Assembly: GCA_004295045.1 (NCBI GenBank)
Contig: SHND01000013.1
Coordinates: 65,073 to 129,072 of the forward strand
Origin: Chloroflexota bacterium
GTDB lineage: Bacteria; Chloroflexota; Anaerolineae; UBA4142; SHND01
DNA length: 64,000 nucleotides
Direction: 5' to 3'
In this document: one piece after another, positions 23,334 through 31,340 of the stretch
Layout: the number at the start of each line of letters is the position of its first letter
How positions within the stretch are numbered: the first letter of the stretch is position 1
Notes under the pieces: generated by a model
Told to the model about the DNA's origin: nothing
The model's database searches: none
Seen by the model: the letters and a program-made list of their open reading frames with translations, nothing else
Program-made: the position numbers and the translations under genes

Positions 23334-25709
23334 TACGCGGATTTTTTGCAGCAAAATAAAATCTGCGCCGTCGGAGGTTTTCAAGCGCGTGTTGGTTTGC
23401 GGGTCGTACACGCCGGCGCGCAGTTCGTACTCGCCGGGCGCAAGCGTCGCGGGAATTTCAAGCGCGTGTGCGTCCGCCGCGTACGCGTCCAAATCCCATT
23501 CTGTCGTCGGCAAATTCGCGGGATGCAAGTTGTCTTTTTGCGCGAGAACGAATCCGTCGGGCGCGGTGAGATGAACAAACGTACTCAAATTTTGTTTCAG
23601 CGCGGGCAGCGCGCGCAGATAAAGCGTTGTGCGCAAGGTTTCGCCGCGTTTCAATTCTGCCGCGTTCACGCCAAAACCCAGCAGCTCGATTTCATCTCCA
23701 AATCGCAGTTGGCGCGTTTGTGAAACTTCTTCCACGCGCGCGCCGTCAAAATGCGCGAGAAAGGGATTGCTCACGCGGTCAACATAAAACGCTTTGAAGG
23801 CAATGAGCGCGAGCGCAAGGAAAAGGAGCGGCGTGAAATCCGAAATTCGAAATTCGGAATTTGAGAGCAAAGGTTCGCGCTGACGAATCATTCCAAACGC
23901 AAGCATCCCCAAAACGAAAATCGCGGCGGCGATTGAAATCAATTCGGCGATGTGCTCAACATTTGTTCCTTCGTACGCGACGGAAATAATTCCGCTGCGC
24001 GGTACGTCGAATGTAATCAAGCCCGTGCGCGGCGTTGGCGCGATGGGAATAACATTGCCTTGCACACGCGCGACCCAACCGGGGAAATAGAACGCGCGAA
24101 AAATGGCGTGCCATGACTCGTTTGAATTGATGCAAAGCGTTTGCGACTGCGCTTGAATCTGTGCGCCGCAAACATTGACGCCTTCGGAAATTACAAAGCG
24201 ATTTGGTATTTCGTTGCGCGCGTACGTTTCGTCGAACGGCGAATTGTCCGGCAGATTCTGCACCCATACCGGCAAGTACTCGCCGAACGAGGTCGTGCCG
24301 AACGCGCCCGTTCTTTGTTCATATGCGAACATATCGCGCAGCGTCGGATTCGATGGGACAGCGCGCGCGTAACGCGGGTACAACAGCGGCAGCGCGCTCA
24401 AAACAATTGCGGCAATTGCAATGCACGCGCTGACTGTGCGCCAACGCGTTGGCAGCGCGAAAATAAAAATTCCAACCAGCGGCGCGAGACATAACGCAAC
24501 GAGTCCGCGCAGACGCATCGGCAGTTGGACGAATGACAAGAGTGAGATGCTTTCCCAGATTGGCTGTGAAACTGAAAGCATCAACAGAATGAAACCGAAT
24601 GCAGCGAGCGCCAACGCAAAAAAAGGCAACGCGCGGCGCGAACGAAAACGTACAAGCAAGAAAATGATTCCGACAGCTGCAAGAAAAATTTGAATCAAGC
24701 CAAGCGTTGATGGGAACGAGGGATTCAGGCGTCCCGTGTCTGCGCGCGGCAAAAAGGAAATCAATTCGGCAGGCGGAACAAAATTAAAACGATAATCAAA
24801 ATCGGGAGTGACAATCACCCGCGTAATTTGGACAAAATCGCGTTCAACGAGCGCAGGAAGCCAAAAAAAAGCGGAGAGAGCGAGGGCGGCGAGAAGAGCG
24901 GAAAGAGGAATGAGAAACGAGAAGCGAGAAACGAGAAGCGAGAAGCGAGAAATGAAAAGCGAGAAGCGCGAAATTTCCTCTGGGCGTAGGGGGCGTTCTC
25001 TAACGCCGATTCCATCCAACGCCGTCCCCGAAATCAAAGACGCGCCCACAAACAAAAACAACAACGGCGCGAACAAGAAACTCGTGACGTTGTGCGAGAG
25101 CATGACCGCCGCGAACGCGAGAACAGCAAGCGACCAGTTCAGCGCGTTCGGTTTTTGAACAAGCGCAAAAAATCGCCATAACGCGAACGGCGCGAACGCG
25201 AGCGCCCACTGTTCCGCCAAATTCGCGCGCAAGAGCGCGTTGAACAAAATGTACGGCGCATATAAATACGCGAGCGCCGCAAGCAGCGCGCCCAAGAAAA
25301 TAAATTTGTTATTTGACGAATCGCGCGTTTCCAAAATTGTTCCGCACAATGCGCGCGAAAAATAAAACATTCCCAACGCGCCCAAGAACAATGCCGCTGC
25401 GAGTGATAAATTTAACGCGAGGGGAAATGAAATTCCAATTGAATGTAACGGCGTCGTGAGGTAATAAACGAGCGGCGCGTAATAGTTGAACAGCGGCATT
25501 CCATAGCCGTACGCCAGGTCGGGCAGCCAGCGCGAAAAGAAAATCCCGTTGCGCCACAGCGTATCGAGTTGCACGAGACGATAGAGATGCAGCAACCCAT
25601 CGGCGCTGCGGGTTGGAGTTGAAGAAAAGAGAGGCGAGAGCGCGGGGAGGGAAAAAAGTGCGAGTAAGAAAAAATCGGTCAAGCACGCGCGAATGGAAAG
25701 ACGGTTCAC
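23328..25709 (-). CDS. Large multi-pass membrane protein, PTPS-related/GT-C-like
   Basis: 793 residues with about 11 membrane helices in the first 600 residues and a soluble extracytoplasmic tail (about 655-793) of beta type. The start DGLLHLYRLVQLDTLWRNGIFFSRWLPDLAYGYGMPLFNYYAPLVYYL is characteristic of the 6-pyruvoyl-tetrahydropterin synthase-related membrane proteins, which look like GT-C glycosyltransferases. Activity is unproven. It directly follows mreD (10 bases), so it is probably read with mreBCD. Positions 24911-24972 carry an in-frame GAGAAGCGAGAA-type repeat that encodes a repetitive SRFSLL-like stretch between helices. Confidence 0.75.
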   Translation of the reverse strand: MNRLSIRACLTDFFLLALFSLPALSPLFSSTPTRSADGLLHLYRLVQLDTLWRNGIFFSRWLPDLAYGYGMPLFNYYAPLVYYLTTPLHSIGISFPLALNLSLAAALFLGALGMFYFSRALCGTILETRDSSNNKFIFLGALLAALAYLYAPYILFNALLRANLAEQWALAFAPFALWRFFALVQKPNALNWSLAVLAFAAVMLSHNVTSFLFAPLLFLFVGASLISGTALDGIGVRERPLRPEEISRFSLFISRFSLLVSRFSFLIPLSALLAALALSAFFWLPALVERDFVQITRVIVTPDFDYRFNFVPPAELISFLPRADTGRLNPSFPSTLGLIQIFLAAVGIIFLLVRFRSRRALPFFALALAAFGFILLMLSVSQPIWESISLLSFVQLPMRLRGLVALCLAPLVGIFIFALPTRWRTVSACIAIAAIVLSALPLLYPRYARAVPSNPTLRDMFAYEQRTGAFGTTSFGEYLPVWVQNLPDNSPFDETYARNEIPNRFVISEGVNVCGAQIQAQSQTLCINSNESWHAIFRAFYFPGWVARVQGNVIPIAPTPRTGLITFDVPRSGIISVAYEGTNVEHIAELISIAAAIFVLGMLAFGMIRQREPLLSNSEFRISDFTPLLFLALALIAFKAFYVDRVSNPFLAHFDGARVEEVSQTRQLRFGDEIELLGFGVNAAELKRGETLRTTLYLRALPALKQNLSTFVHLTAPDGFVLAQKDNLHPANLPTTEWDLDAYAADAHALEIPATLAPGEYELRAGVYDPQTNTRLKTSDGADFILLQKIRVQ

Positions 25710-25719
25710 GAAAAAAGTT

Positions 25720-26217
25720 TTACCACGTAAGGCGCGGGCGCACCACGCGATCCAAGCGGCGCAAAATCCAATAGACGAACGGCATGAGCGCGGTATTCAA
25801 GATGGCTGTGGGCAGCACAACATTGAATATATAGAATGCCCAGTTGATTGTATAACCGAGTAATTGAAGCACCGCCGCTTGTCCGATGTGATACAAAAGG
25901 GTGGCAATAAAAATGGTGGCGAGGGGAACGAGCAGATTGGAGCGGAAGAAATTTGTTTGCAATGTGTCCGCCACCCAACCGATTGCGCCCAAACTCAACG
26001 CGTGCAAACCAAACGGCGCGCCCGAAAACAAATCGAGCATCAAGCCTCCTGCCAGACCCCAGAGCGCCGCTTGTCCCTCCCCATGCACAACCCCCCAACC
26101 GACCACGACCATCAACATCAAATCAGGACGAACCGGTCCCGGCAAAAAAATTGGCAGGAGCGTCGTCTGAATCAGCGTGATGACAAAGAGAAGCGGAAGA
26201 ACGAGATAGGGAGACAT
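25720..26217 (-). CDS. mreD: MreD, rod shape-determining membrane protein
   Basis: 165 residues, five to six membrane helices: YLVLPLLFVITLIQTTLLPIFL, RPDLMLMVVVGWGVVHG, AALWGLAGGLMLDLFSGAPFGLHAL (MreD signature), then FRSNLLVPLATIFIATLLYHI and the C-terminal IYWILRRLDR-like end. MreD is an integral component of the elongasome and binds MreC. The third gene of mreB-mreC-mreD, it is separated from mreC by a block of short repeats. Confidence 0.9.
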   Translation of the reverse strand: MSPYLVLPLLFVITLIQTTLLPIFLPGPVRPDLMLMVVVGWGVVHGEGQAALWGLAGGLMLDLFSGAPFGLHALSLGAIGWVADTLQTNFFRSNLLVPLATIFIATLLYHIGQAAVLQLLGYTINWAFYIFNVVLPTAILNTALMPFVYWILRRLDRVVRPRLTW

Positions 26218-26218
26218 G

Positions 26219-26306
26219 ATTCAATGAACAATGCAGAATGCACAATGCACAATGCGCAATACACAATGCGGAATGCACAATGCACAATGCACAATGCACA
26301 ATGACA
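26219..26306. repeat. Degenerate 7-bp tandem repeat between mreC and mreD
   Basis: About eleven imperfect ACAATGC units with variants such as AGAATGC and GCAATAC. Related stretches occur at 5258-5275 and 52832-52862. There is no spacer structure, so it is not CRISPR. Confidence 0.85.
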
Positions 26307-26310
26307 TGCG

Positions 26311-27234
26311 TCAAGGCGCGATAGTCGCGGCAGGTGTGGGTGTTGGTGAAGGCGCAGCCGTTGGCGTTGGTTCGGTGGTGATGTCCGTCGGCGTAAATTT
26401 TTTCATGACGAGCACAAATTCGAGACGCGATAAATCAACACTGGGACGAATGATCGCTTCCGTGAACAAATCGGTGTCGCGCTGGCGCACCTGAATCACT
26501 TGCCCGATCACAAGACGTTTCGGAAACGCGCCGCCGATGCCAGAGGTCAAAATCAAATCATCTTCTTTGACCGAATCACCGAGCGGCAAATAGCGCATGA
26601 TCAAAAGTTCGCTCCCCTGTCCCTGCCCCTGTACGACGCCGGTCGCGCGGGTGGATTGCACAACGGCGTTCACCGAAGAGGTGGTGTCATTCAGCAATAA
26701 CACGCGCGCCCAATGCTCGCCGACTTCGGTCACGCGCCCGACGAGACCGGCGGGTGTGATGACGGGCATTCCCACCGCGACATTTTCGGCGCGTCCTTGA
26801 TCAATGGTGATGTAGTTGACCAGCGCGGAAGGGTCTTGACTCAAGACGCGGGCGCGATTGTCATTTTCTTGCAGCACTGTCGCGCCGCTCAACAAATAGT
26901 CAGGGTTCTCTTGTTTGTATTCGAGCTGTGCGCGCAGTTCCGAATTTTCGATTTCGAGTTCGCGCACGCGCACACTGTCAATGACGGCGGTGTTCAGGCG
27001 CTCTTGCAATTGTTTCACCTGCGCGCGCAATTCATTCACCTCTTGAAATCCGCCAAACAAATTGGTGACGCCATTGCTCGCATCAATCAAAATGGTTTGG
27101 ACCGGCGCAAAGACGCCAAAGGTCGCGTCTTGAACGAGACCCATGTTGCCGGTGGCGCGCAGCGCGATGCCGATGAAAACGAGTGCGAGAAGGATGAGGA
27201 TGAAACCCGTACGCGAACGAAAGAGGTCGAGCAT
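26311..27234 (-). CDS. mreC: MreC, rod shape-determining protein
   Basis: 307 residues: N-terminal membrane helix (GFILILLALVFIGIALRA), a coiled coil (about 65-115, FQEVNELRAQVKQLQERLN...ELEIENSELRAQLEYK), then the MreC double-barrel domain with VSQDPSALVNYITIDQGRAENVAVGMPVITPAGLVGRV and SELLIMRYLPLGDSVKEDDLILTSG. The C-terminus is a Thr/Pro-rich tail. It scaffolds PBP2 to the MreB filament. It lies 86 bases after mreB, and the gap holds an inverted repeat. Confidence 0.92.
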   Translation of the reverse strand: MLDLFRSRTGFILILLALVFIGIALRATGNMGLVQDATFGVFAPVQTILIDASNGVTNLFGGFQEVNELRAQVKQLQERLNTAVIDSVRVRELEIENSELRAQLEYKQENPDYLLSGATVLQENDNRARVLSQDPSALVNYITIDQGRAENVAVGMPVITPAGLVGRVTEVGEHWARVLLLNDTTSSVNAVVQSTRATGVVQGQGQGSELLIMRYLPLGDSVKEDDLILTSGIGGAFPKRLVIGQVIQVRQRDTDLFTEAIIRPSVDLSRLEFVLVMKKFTPTDITTEPTPTAAPSPTPTPAATIAP

Positions 27235-27252
27235 GAAGAGGAATTACGAATC

Positions 27253-27323
27253 GTAGGGGCGAAGCATTTTCAAAAACAGATGGCAAATTTGTTACGGCCA
27301 GGAACGAAAATGCTTCGCCCTTA
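27253..27323. repeat. Inverted repeat between mreB and mreC
   Basis: GTAGGGGCGAAGCATTTTC (27253-27271) and GAAAATGCTTCGCCCTTAC (27305-27323) pair with one mismatch over 19 bp, around a 33-base centre. It has the form of a short MITE-like palindromic repeat, and its right arm supplies the last codons of mreB. Confidence 0.8.
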
Positions 27324-28391
27324 CCGCCGTCCGCGCCCATTCGTTCCTGCGAAACCGCGCGGCAGAATATCAAGCATCTCGAGAAATTGACCCGCGCCGC
27401 GCACAACGCACGTCAAGGGATCATCCGCGACATAGACGCGCATTTTTGTTTCGCGCGAAAGGCGTTCGGCAAGACCGCCGAGCATCGCGCCGCCGCCCGC
27501 GAGCACGATACCGCGCACCATCAGATCGGCGACGAGTTCGGGCGGCGTTTCATCAATCGTCGTCTTGAGCGCGTCGACAATTTGATTCACAGGATTTACG
27601 AGCGCCTCGCGGACTTCAACGGAAGAAATTTCGATAGACTCGGGCAGACCCGTAATGAGATTGCGTCCGCGAATGACCATCGTGCGCTCTTGATTCAACG
27701 GATACGCGGAACCGATTTCGATCTTTGCCTGTTCCGCCATGCGCTCGCCAATCAACAAATTATATTTTTCGCGCGCATAGCGAATAATTTCGTCGTCCAT
27801 CTCATCGCCCGCGACGCGCACGGAGCGACTAACGACGATGCCGCCGAGCGACAACACCGCCATTTCGGTGGTGCCGCCGCCAATGTCCACAATCATCGAA
27901 CCGACCGCTTCGGTCACCGGCAAGCCCGCGCCGATAGCAGCCGCCATCGGTTCTTCGATCAAATGCACTTCGCGCGCGCCCGCGCTGATGGCGGCATCTT
28001 TCACCGCGCGTTTTTCCACTTCGGTCACGCCCGATGGAATTCCGATCACGACGCGCGGACGATGGGGCACCGGCAAAATCGTTTCGTCGTGCACGCGGCG
28101 AATGAAATGCGTGAGCATCGCTTCGGTGACATCGAAATCGGAAATGACACCATCGCGCAGAGGACGAATTGCGATAATGTCGGCGGGTGTGCGTCCCACC
28201 ATTTGCTTTGCTTCCGAGCCAATCGCGAGGACGCGTTTACTGCGGCGTTCGATGGCAACGACGGAGGGTTCGTTGATCGTGATGCCGCGTCCGCGCACGA
28301 GGACGAGAGTGTTGGCGGTGCCGAGATCAATCGAGACATCGCGCGAAAACGCGCCAAAGAGCGCGTTGAACGGACTGGTCAACGCGCTCAT
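27321..28391 (-). CDS. mreB: MreB, actin-like cell-shape protein
   Basis: 356 residues from the ATG at 28391, which has a GGAGG signal 8 bases upstream. The actin-fold phosphate 1 motif is DVSIDLGTANTLV, phosphate 2 is MIVDIGGGTTEMAVLSLGGIV, and the adenosine motif is GIVLAGGGAMLGGLAERL. Also present are KQMVGRTPADIIAIRPLRDGVISDF and HLIEEPMAAAIGAGLP. MreB forms antiparallel filaments under the membrane that orient RodA/PBP2. The last residues (GFAGTNGRGRR) derive from an inverted repeat. It is the first gene of mreBCD, with a strong promoter and operator-like array upstream. Confidence 0.95.
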   Translation of the reverse strand: MSALTSPFNALFGAFSRDVSIDLGTANTLVLVRGRGITINEPSVVAIERRSKRVLAIGSEAKQMVGRTPADIIAIRPLRDGVISDFDVTEAMLTHFIRRVHDETILPVPHRPRVVIGIPSGVTEVEKRAVKDAAISAGAREVHLIEEPMAAAIGAGLPVTEAVGSMIVDIGGGTTEMAVLSLGGIVVSRSVRVAGDEMDDEIIRYAREKYNLLIGERMAEQAKIEIGSAYPLNQERTMVIRGRNLITGLPESIEISSVEVREALVNPVNQIVDALKTTIDETPPELVADLMVRGIVLAGGGAMLGGLAERLSRETKMRVYVADDPLTCVVRGAGQFLEMLDILPRGFAGTNGRGRR

Positions 28392-28452
28392 CGTTCGATC
28401 CTCCGGCAATCCATCGCAACAATCATTTTGAACGAGTACGATAATTCTGTTT

Positions 28453-28503
28453 GAGGATTACGATAATCCTCTTTGAAGATTTTGATAATCCTCTTGAGGA
28501 TTA
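28453..28503. promoter_or_regulatory. Phased array of GAGGATTA half-sites upstream of mreB
   Basis: GAGGATTA (28453-28460), TAATCCTC (28464-28471), a degenerate GAAGATTT (28475-28482), TAATCCTC (28486-28493) and GAGGATTA (28496-28503) alternate in orientation at 10-11 base steps, about one helical turn. The last copy overlaps the -10 box of the mreB promoter. This is the form of a multi-site repressor or activator operator. Confidence 0.7.
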
Positions 28504-28508
28504 TAACA
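28500..28508 (-). promoter_or_regulatory. Extended -10 promoter of mreBCD
   Basis: On the minus strand TGTTATAAT, a perfect extended -10. A weak -35 (TTTATT, 16-base spacer) lies at about 28525-28530. The inferred leader is about 100 bases and contains most of the GAGGATTA array. Confidence 0.65.
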
Positions 28509-28527
28509 CAAGTGGTAATCCAATAAA

Positions 28528-28573
28528 CAAAAACGCGCGTGCCGTTCCACCAAGTGGGATGACAGCACGCGTC
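28528..28573 (-). terminator. Intrinsic terminator of rplY
   Basis: On the minus strand CGCGTGC and GCACGCG (28571-28565 and 28542-28536) pair around a long loop that can itself pair in part, followed by CGTTTTTGTTTATT. Confidence 0.65.
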
Positions 28574-28592
28574 GTTTTCAAAGCAAGCGTGA

Positions 28593-29258
28593 TTAGCTCT
28601 TTGCTTCTTCCTCAGCAGCCGCTTCTTCCTCTTTCTTGCCCTTGCCGACCACTTCAACTTCGGCGGCGGCAACCGGCGCTTCGGTCTCGACGACTTCTTC
28701 CTTGACGGGAATAATCTTTGCCAGCATTTCTTCGCTGTTGGTGAGGATTTCGATTTTGTCGCTCAGTTTCAAATCCGAAACGTGAACGGCATCATTCAAA
28801 TTGACCAGCCAGGAAACATCCACCACGATTTCGGGAATGAGGTCGGTGGGCAGCACACGGACGGTCACCGATTCAAGCCCGCGAATGAGCAGTCCTTCGC
28901 CGCTCTTGGTTGGAGGCGGAGTGCCTTGCAAAACGACGGGAATGTCAATGTCCATTTTTTCCGTCAGCGAAATCTCCATAAAGTCAATGTGCCAAAAATT
29001 GCCGCTGATCGGTTCGCGTTGAATCTCGCGGGTAATGACAACGTGCTGTCCACCATCGCCCGTGTCGAGACGAATCAGACGATTCTGTCCCGCTTTGGCA
29101 ATGACTGCGCGCAGCGCGCGTTCTTCCGCCTGCATGTTGCGCGACTGGACATGTGCGCCGTAGACGACGAGCGGAATCCAGCCCTCTCGCCGCAGCGCGC
29201 GCACTTGCTTGCCAACGATTTCACGTGGTTTCACACTTAATTGAATTTCTTCAGCCAT
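28593..29258 (-). CDS. rplY: 50S ribosomal protein L25 (Ctc/general-stress type)
   Basis: 221 residues from the ATG at 29258, with GGAAGGAAAGAG upstream. A longer frame to 29315 lacks a signal. The L25 domain (about 6-95) reads LSVKPREIVGKQVRALRREGWIPLVVYG and NFWHIDFMEISLTEKMDIDIPVVLQG, and the C-terminal Ctc/TL5 beta domain (about 96-185) ends before an acidic Glu/Ala tail. The two-domain form binds 5S rRNA. It is transcribed alone, from a promoter divergent to hpt. The leader contains a 16-bp palindrome (29281-29296, GCGTTCCGAGGAACGC). Confidence 0.92.
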   Translation of the reverse strand: MAEEIQLSVKPREIVGKQVRALRREGWIPLVVYGAHVQSRNMQAEERALRAVIAKAGQNRLIRLDTGDGGQHVVITREIQREPISGNFWHIDFMEISLTEKMDIDIPVVLQGTPPPTKSGEGLLIRGLESVTVRVLPTDLIPEIVVDVSWLVNLNDAVHVSDLKLSDKIEILTNSEEMLAKIIPVKEEVVETEAPVAAAEVEVVGKGKKEEEAAAEEEAKS

Positions 29259-29344
29259 GACGAACTCTTTCCTTCCTGCCGCGTTCCGAGGAACGCAAAT
29301 GATTGCGCCGTACACAAGAATGCGCCCGACAGACGCAAGTTGCT

Positions 29345-29372
29345 ATTATAGCCGCGATAGGAGAATGGTCAA
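29345..29372 (-). promoter_or_regulatory. Sigma70-type promoter of rplY
   Basis: On the minus strand TTGACC (29372-29367), a 16-base spacer, TATAAT (29350-29345). Both hexamers are near consensus. Confidence 0.75.
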
Positions 29373-29387
29373 ATTTTTGTGACTTGG

Positions 29388-29415
29388 TTGCAGTTTAAGA
29401 ATTCAGTGTTAGAAT
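29388..29415 (+). promoter_or_regulatory. Promoter of hpt
   Basis: TTGCAG (29388-29393), a 16-base spacer, then TGTTAGAAT with the -10 at 29410-29415 and an extended TG. It lies 30 bases before the hpt ATG. Confidence 0.5.
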
Positions 29416-29444
29416 TTGCGTATTCAACAAGGTCGGAGTTGACA

Positions 29445-29990
29445 ATGCGTCTCGAAGACAATCTCGCCAAAATTCTGATTCCAAGTGATCGCCTGCAAGC
29501 GCGCATCTATGAACTCGGCGCGCAGATTTCGCACGATTATGGCGATTTGCGACCCTTGCTCGTGTGTGTGCTAAAGGGGGGGGTGATGGTTTTGAGTGAT
29601 TTGTCGCGCGCGCTTTCCATTCCGCACGAATTAGATTTCATGGCGATTTCGTCGTATGGCGGCAAACGCGTTGAATCGTCGGGTGTCGTTCGCATTCTCA
29701 TGGACTTGAATACGAATATCGAGCAGCGGCATGTGTTGATCGTCGAAGACATTATTGACACGGGACGCACGCTGCATTACATCCGCGAGACATTTCACGC
29801 GCGCAATCCCGCAAGTGTAAAAATCTGTACGCTGTTGAACAAGCCCGAACGCCGTGAGGTCGAAATCCCGTTGGACTATGTGGGCTTTGATATTCCGAAC
29901 GAGTTTGTTGTGGGATACGGATTGGATTTTGACGAGCTGTATCGCAATCTGCCGTACATTGGTGTTCTGAAACCAGAAATGTATTCTTGA
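29445..29990 (+). CDS. hpt: Hypoxanthine phosphoribosyltransferase
   Basis: 181 residues from the ATG at 29445 (MRLEDNLAKILI), with CGGAGTT upstream. LLVCVLKGGVMVLSDLSRAL, SSYGGKRVESSGVVRILMDL (flexible loop), HVLIVEDIIDTGRTL (PRPP-binding motif) and FVVGYGLDFDELYRNLPYIGVL (purine-binding and C-terminal signature) are all present. It salvages hypoxanthine and guanine to IMP and GMP. It is a single-gene transcript with its own promoter and a bidirectional terminator. Confidence 0.94.
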   Translation: MRLEDNLAKILIPSDRLQARIYELGAQISHDYGDLRPLLVCVLKGGVMVLSDLSRALSIPHELDFMAISSYGGKRVESSGVVRILMDLNTNIEQRHVLIVEDIIDTGRTLHYIRETFHARNPASVKICTLLNKPERREVEIPLDYVGFDIPNEFVVGYGLDFDELYRNLPYIGVLKPEMYS

Positions 29991-29993
29991 TAC

Positions 29994-30029
29994 AAAAAAA
30001 AAGCCAACGTTTGAACGTTGGCTTTTTTT
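29994..30029. terminator. Bidirectional intrinsic terminator
   Basis: A-run, then GCCAACGTT/AACGTTGGC (30003-30022), then a T-run. Shared by hpt (+) and the aminotransferase (-). Confidence 0.9.
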
Positions 30030-30033
30030 ATGA

Positions 30034-31203
30034 TTAATCTTGTATTTTCTCCACCGCTTCGCGTATTCGCATCAACGCTTTGTTGATATTCTCCAGCGAA
30101 TTCGCGTAACTAAAGCGCAAATAGCCCTCGCCGTACTCGCCAAACGCGGTGCCGCTCAAACAGGCGACGCCCGCTTCATTCAAAACATAATCCGCCAATT
30201 TGCGCGAATCCCAGCCGGTGCCGGTGATGTTGGGAAAGACATAGAACGCGCCTTTGGGCGTGAGACAGCGGAAACCGGGGACCTGGTTCATCCCCGCGAC
30301 AATCGCGTTGCGGCGTTCCAAAAACGCGCGCCGCATGTTCTCCACCGATTCTTGTGGACCCAACAGAGCTTCCACGCCCGCCCACTGCGTTAACGCGGAG
30401 GTGCAAGAATTGGAATTGGTCATCAGCCGCGTAATGTGCGGCGCGAGTTGTTCATTCATCACGCCGAAACCTAGACGCCAACCCGTCATCGAGTACGATT
30501 TGCTGAAACCGTCGAGGATGATGGTGCGTTCCGCCATCCCGGGAAATTGCGTGATGCTGTGAAATTTTCCGTCGTAGATGATTTGCCAATAAATTTCATC
30601 GGCGAGGACGGGAATATCATATTTGGTTGCGAGTTCCGCGATCACCGCGAGATCGGATTCTTCCAATACGCCGCCGGTTGGATTTTGCGGCGAATTCAAA
30701 ATGATCAATTTTGTTTTTGCGTTGACGAGCGACCGAAATTCGTCGGGATCGAACCGGAAATTATTTTCTTCGCGCAGGCGATAAAAACGCGGAATGCCGC
30801 CCGTGAATCGAATCATGCTCTCGTAAATCGGAAAGGCAGGATTCGGCGTCACTACTTCATCGCCCGCGTCCACGAGCGCGAGAATCACAAAAAACATGAT
30901 CGGTTTCGCGCCGGGTGTCACGACCACCTGTTCCGGCTTTACGGTGATGCCGCGCGATTCACTCACGCGTTTTGCGATTGCGGCGCGCAGTTCGGGAATC
31001 CCCGCGCTGGGCGTGTACTTGGTCGCGCCCTTGTGCAAGGACTCGACGGCTGCGTCCACGATATTTTCGGGCGTCGCAAAATCAGGTTCGCCCACTTCCA
31101 GATGAATAATGTCGCGCCCTTGCGCTTCGAGGGCGCGCGCTTTGACCAACACCTCGAACGCGGTTTCCGTGCCGAGATTGTTCATGCGAGATGCCAACTT
31201 CAT
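30034..31203 (-). CDS. Class I/II pyridoxal-phosphate aminotransferase (aspartate aminotransferase-like)
   Basis: 389 residues. The fold-type I motifs are LEVGEPDFATPENIVDAA, KYTPSAGIPELRAAIAKRV, VTPGAKPIMFF, LNSPQNPTGGVLEESDL (cofactor-ring Asn), PVLADEIYWQIIYDG (Asp), DGFSKSYSMTGWRLGF (Schiff-base Lys) and a C-terminal YLRFSYANSLENI (substrate Arg). The family transfers amino groups between amino and keto acids. The exact substrate (Asp, aromatic or other) cannot be decided. Only a short gap separates it from the thioesterase gene upstream. Confidence 0.9.
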   Translation of the reverse strand: MKLASRMNNLGTETAFEVLVKARALEAQGRDIIHLEVGEPDFATPENIVDAAVESLHKGATKYTPSAGIPELRAAIAKRVSESRGITVKPEQVVVTPGAKPIMFFVILALVDAGDEVVTPNPAFPIYESMIRFTGGIPRFYRLREENNFRFDPDEFRSLVNAKTKLIILNSPQNPTGGVLEESDLAVIAELATKYDIPVLADEIYWQIIYDGKFHSITQFPGMAERTIILDGFSKSYSMTGWRLGFGVMNEQLAPHITRLMTNSNSCTSALTQWAGVEALLGPQESVENMRRAFLERRNAIVAGMNQVPGFRCLTPKGAFYVFPNITGTGWDSRKLADYVLNEAGVACLSGTAFGEYGEGYLRFSYANSLENINKALMRIREAVEKIQD

Positions 31204-31340
31204 TGTTCATTCACTCCTGTGTTTGTTTTGGCGGTTCTGCCATTCAAAAAGATTCGTAACAACATTGTGCCATTGGCTGTCACGCGAGCCAAATTTGCAG
31301 TGAGACATGAAACGCCCAGCCGACAAAGATTTGAAAGCGA

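Noticed and set aside
26219..26306. CRISPR-like array of short repeats
   Set aside because: Units of 7 bases in direct contact without unique spacers; a simple degenerate tandem repeat.
27387..28454. Long + strand ORF opposite mreB
   Set aside because: Shadow of mreB; no ribosome-binding site and no recognisable motif.
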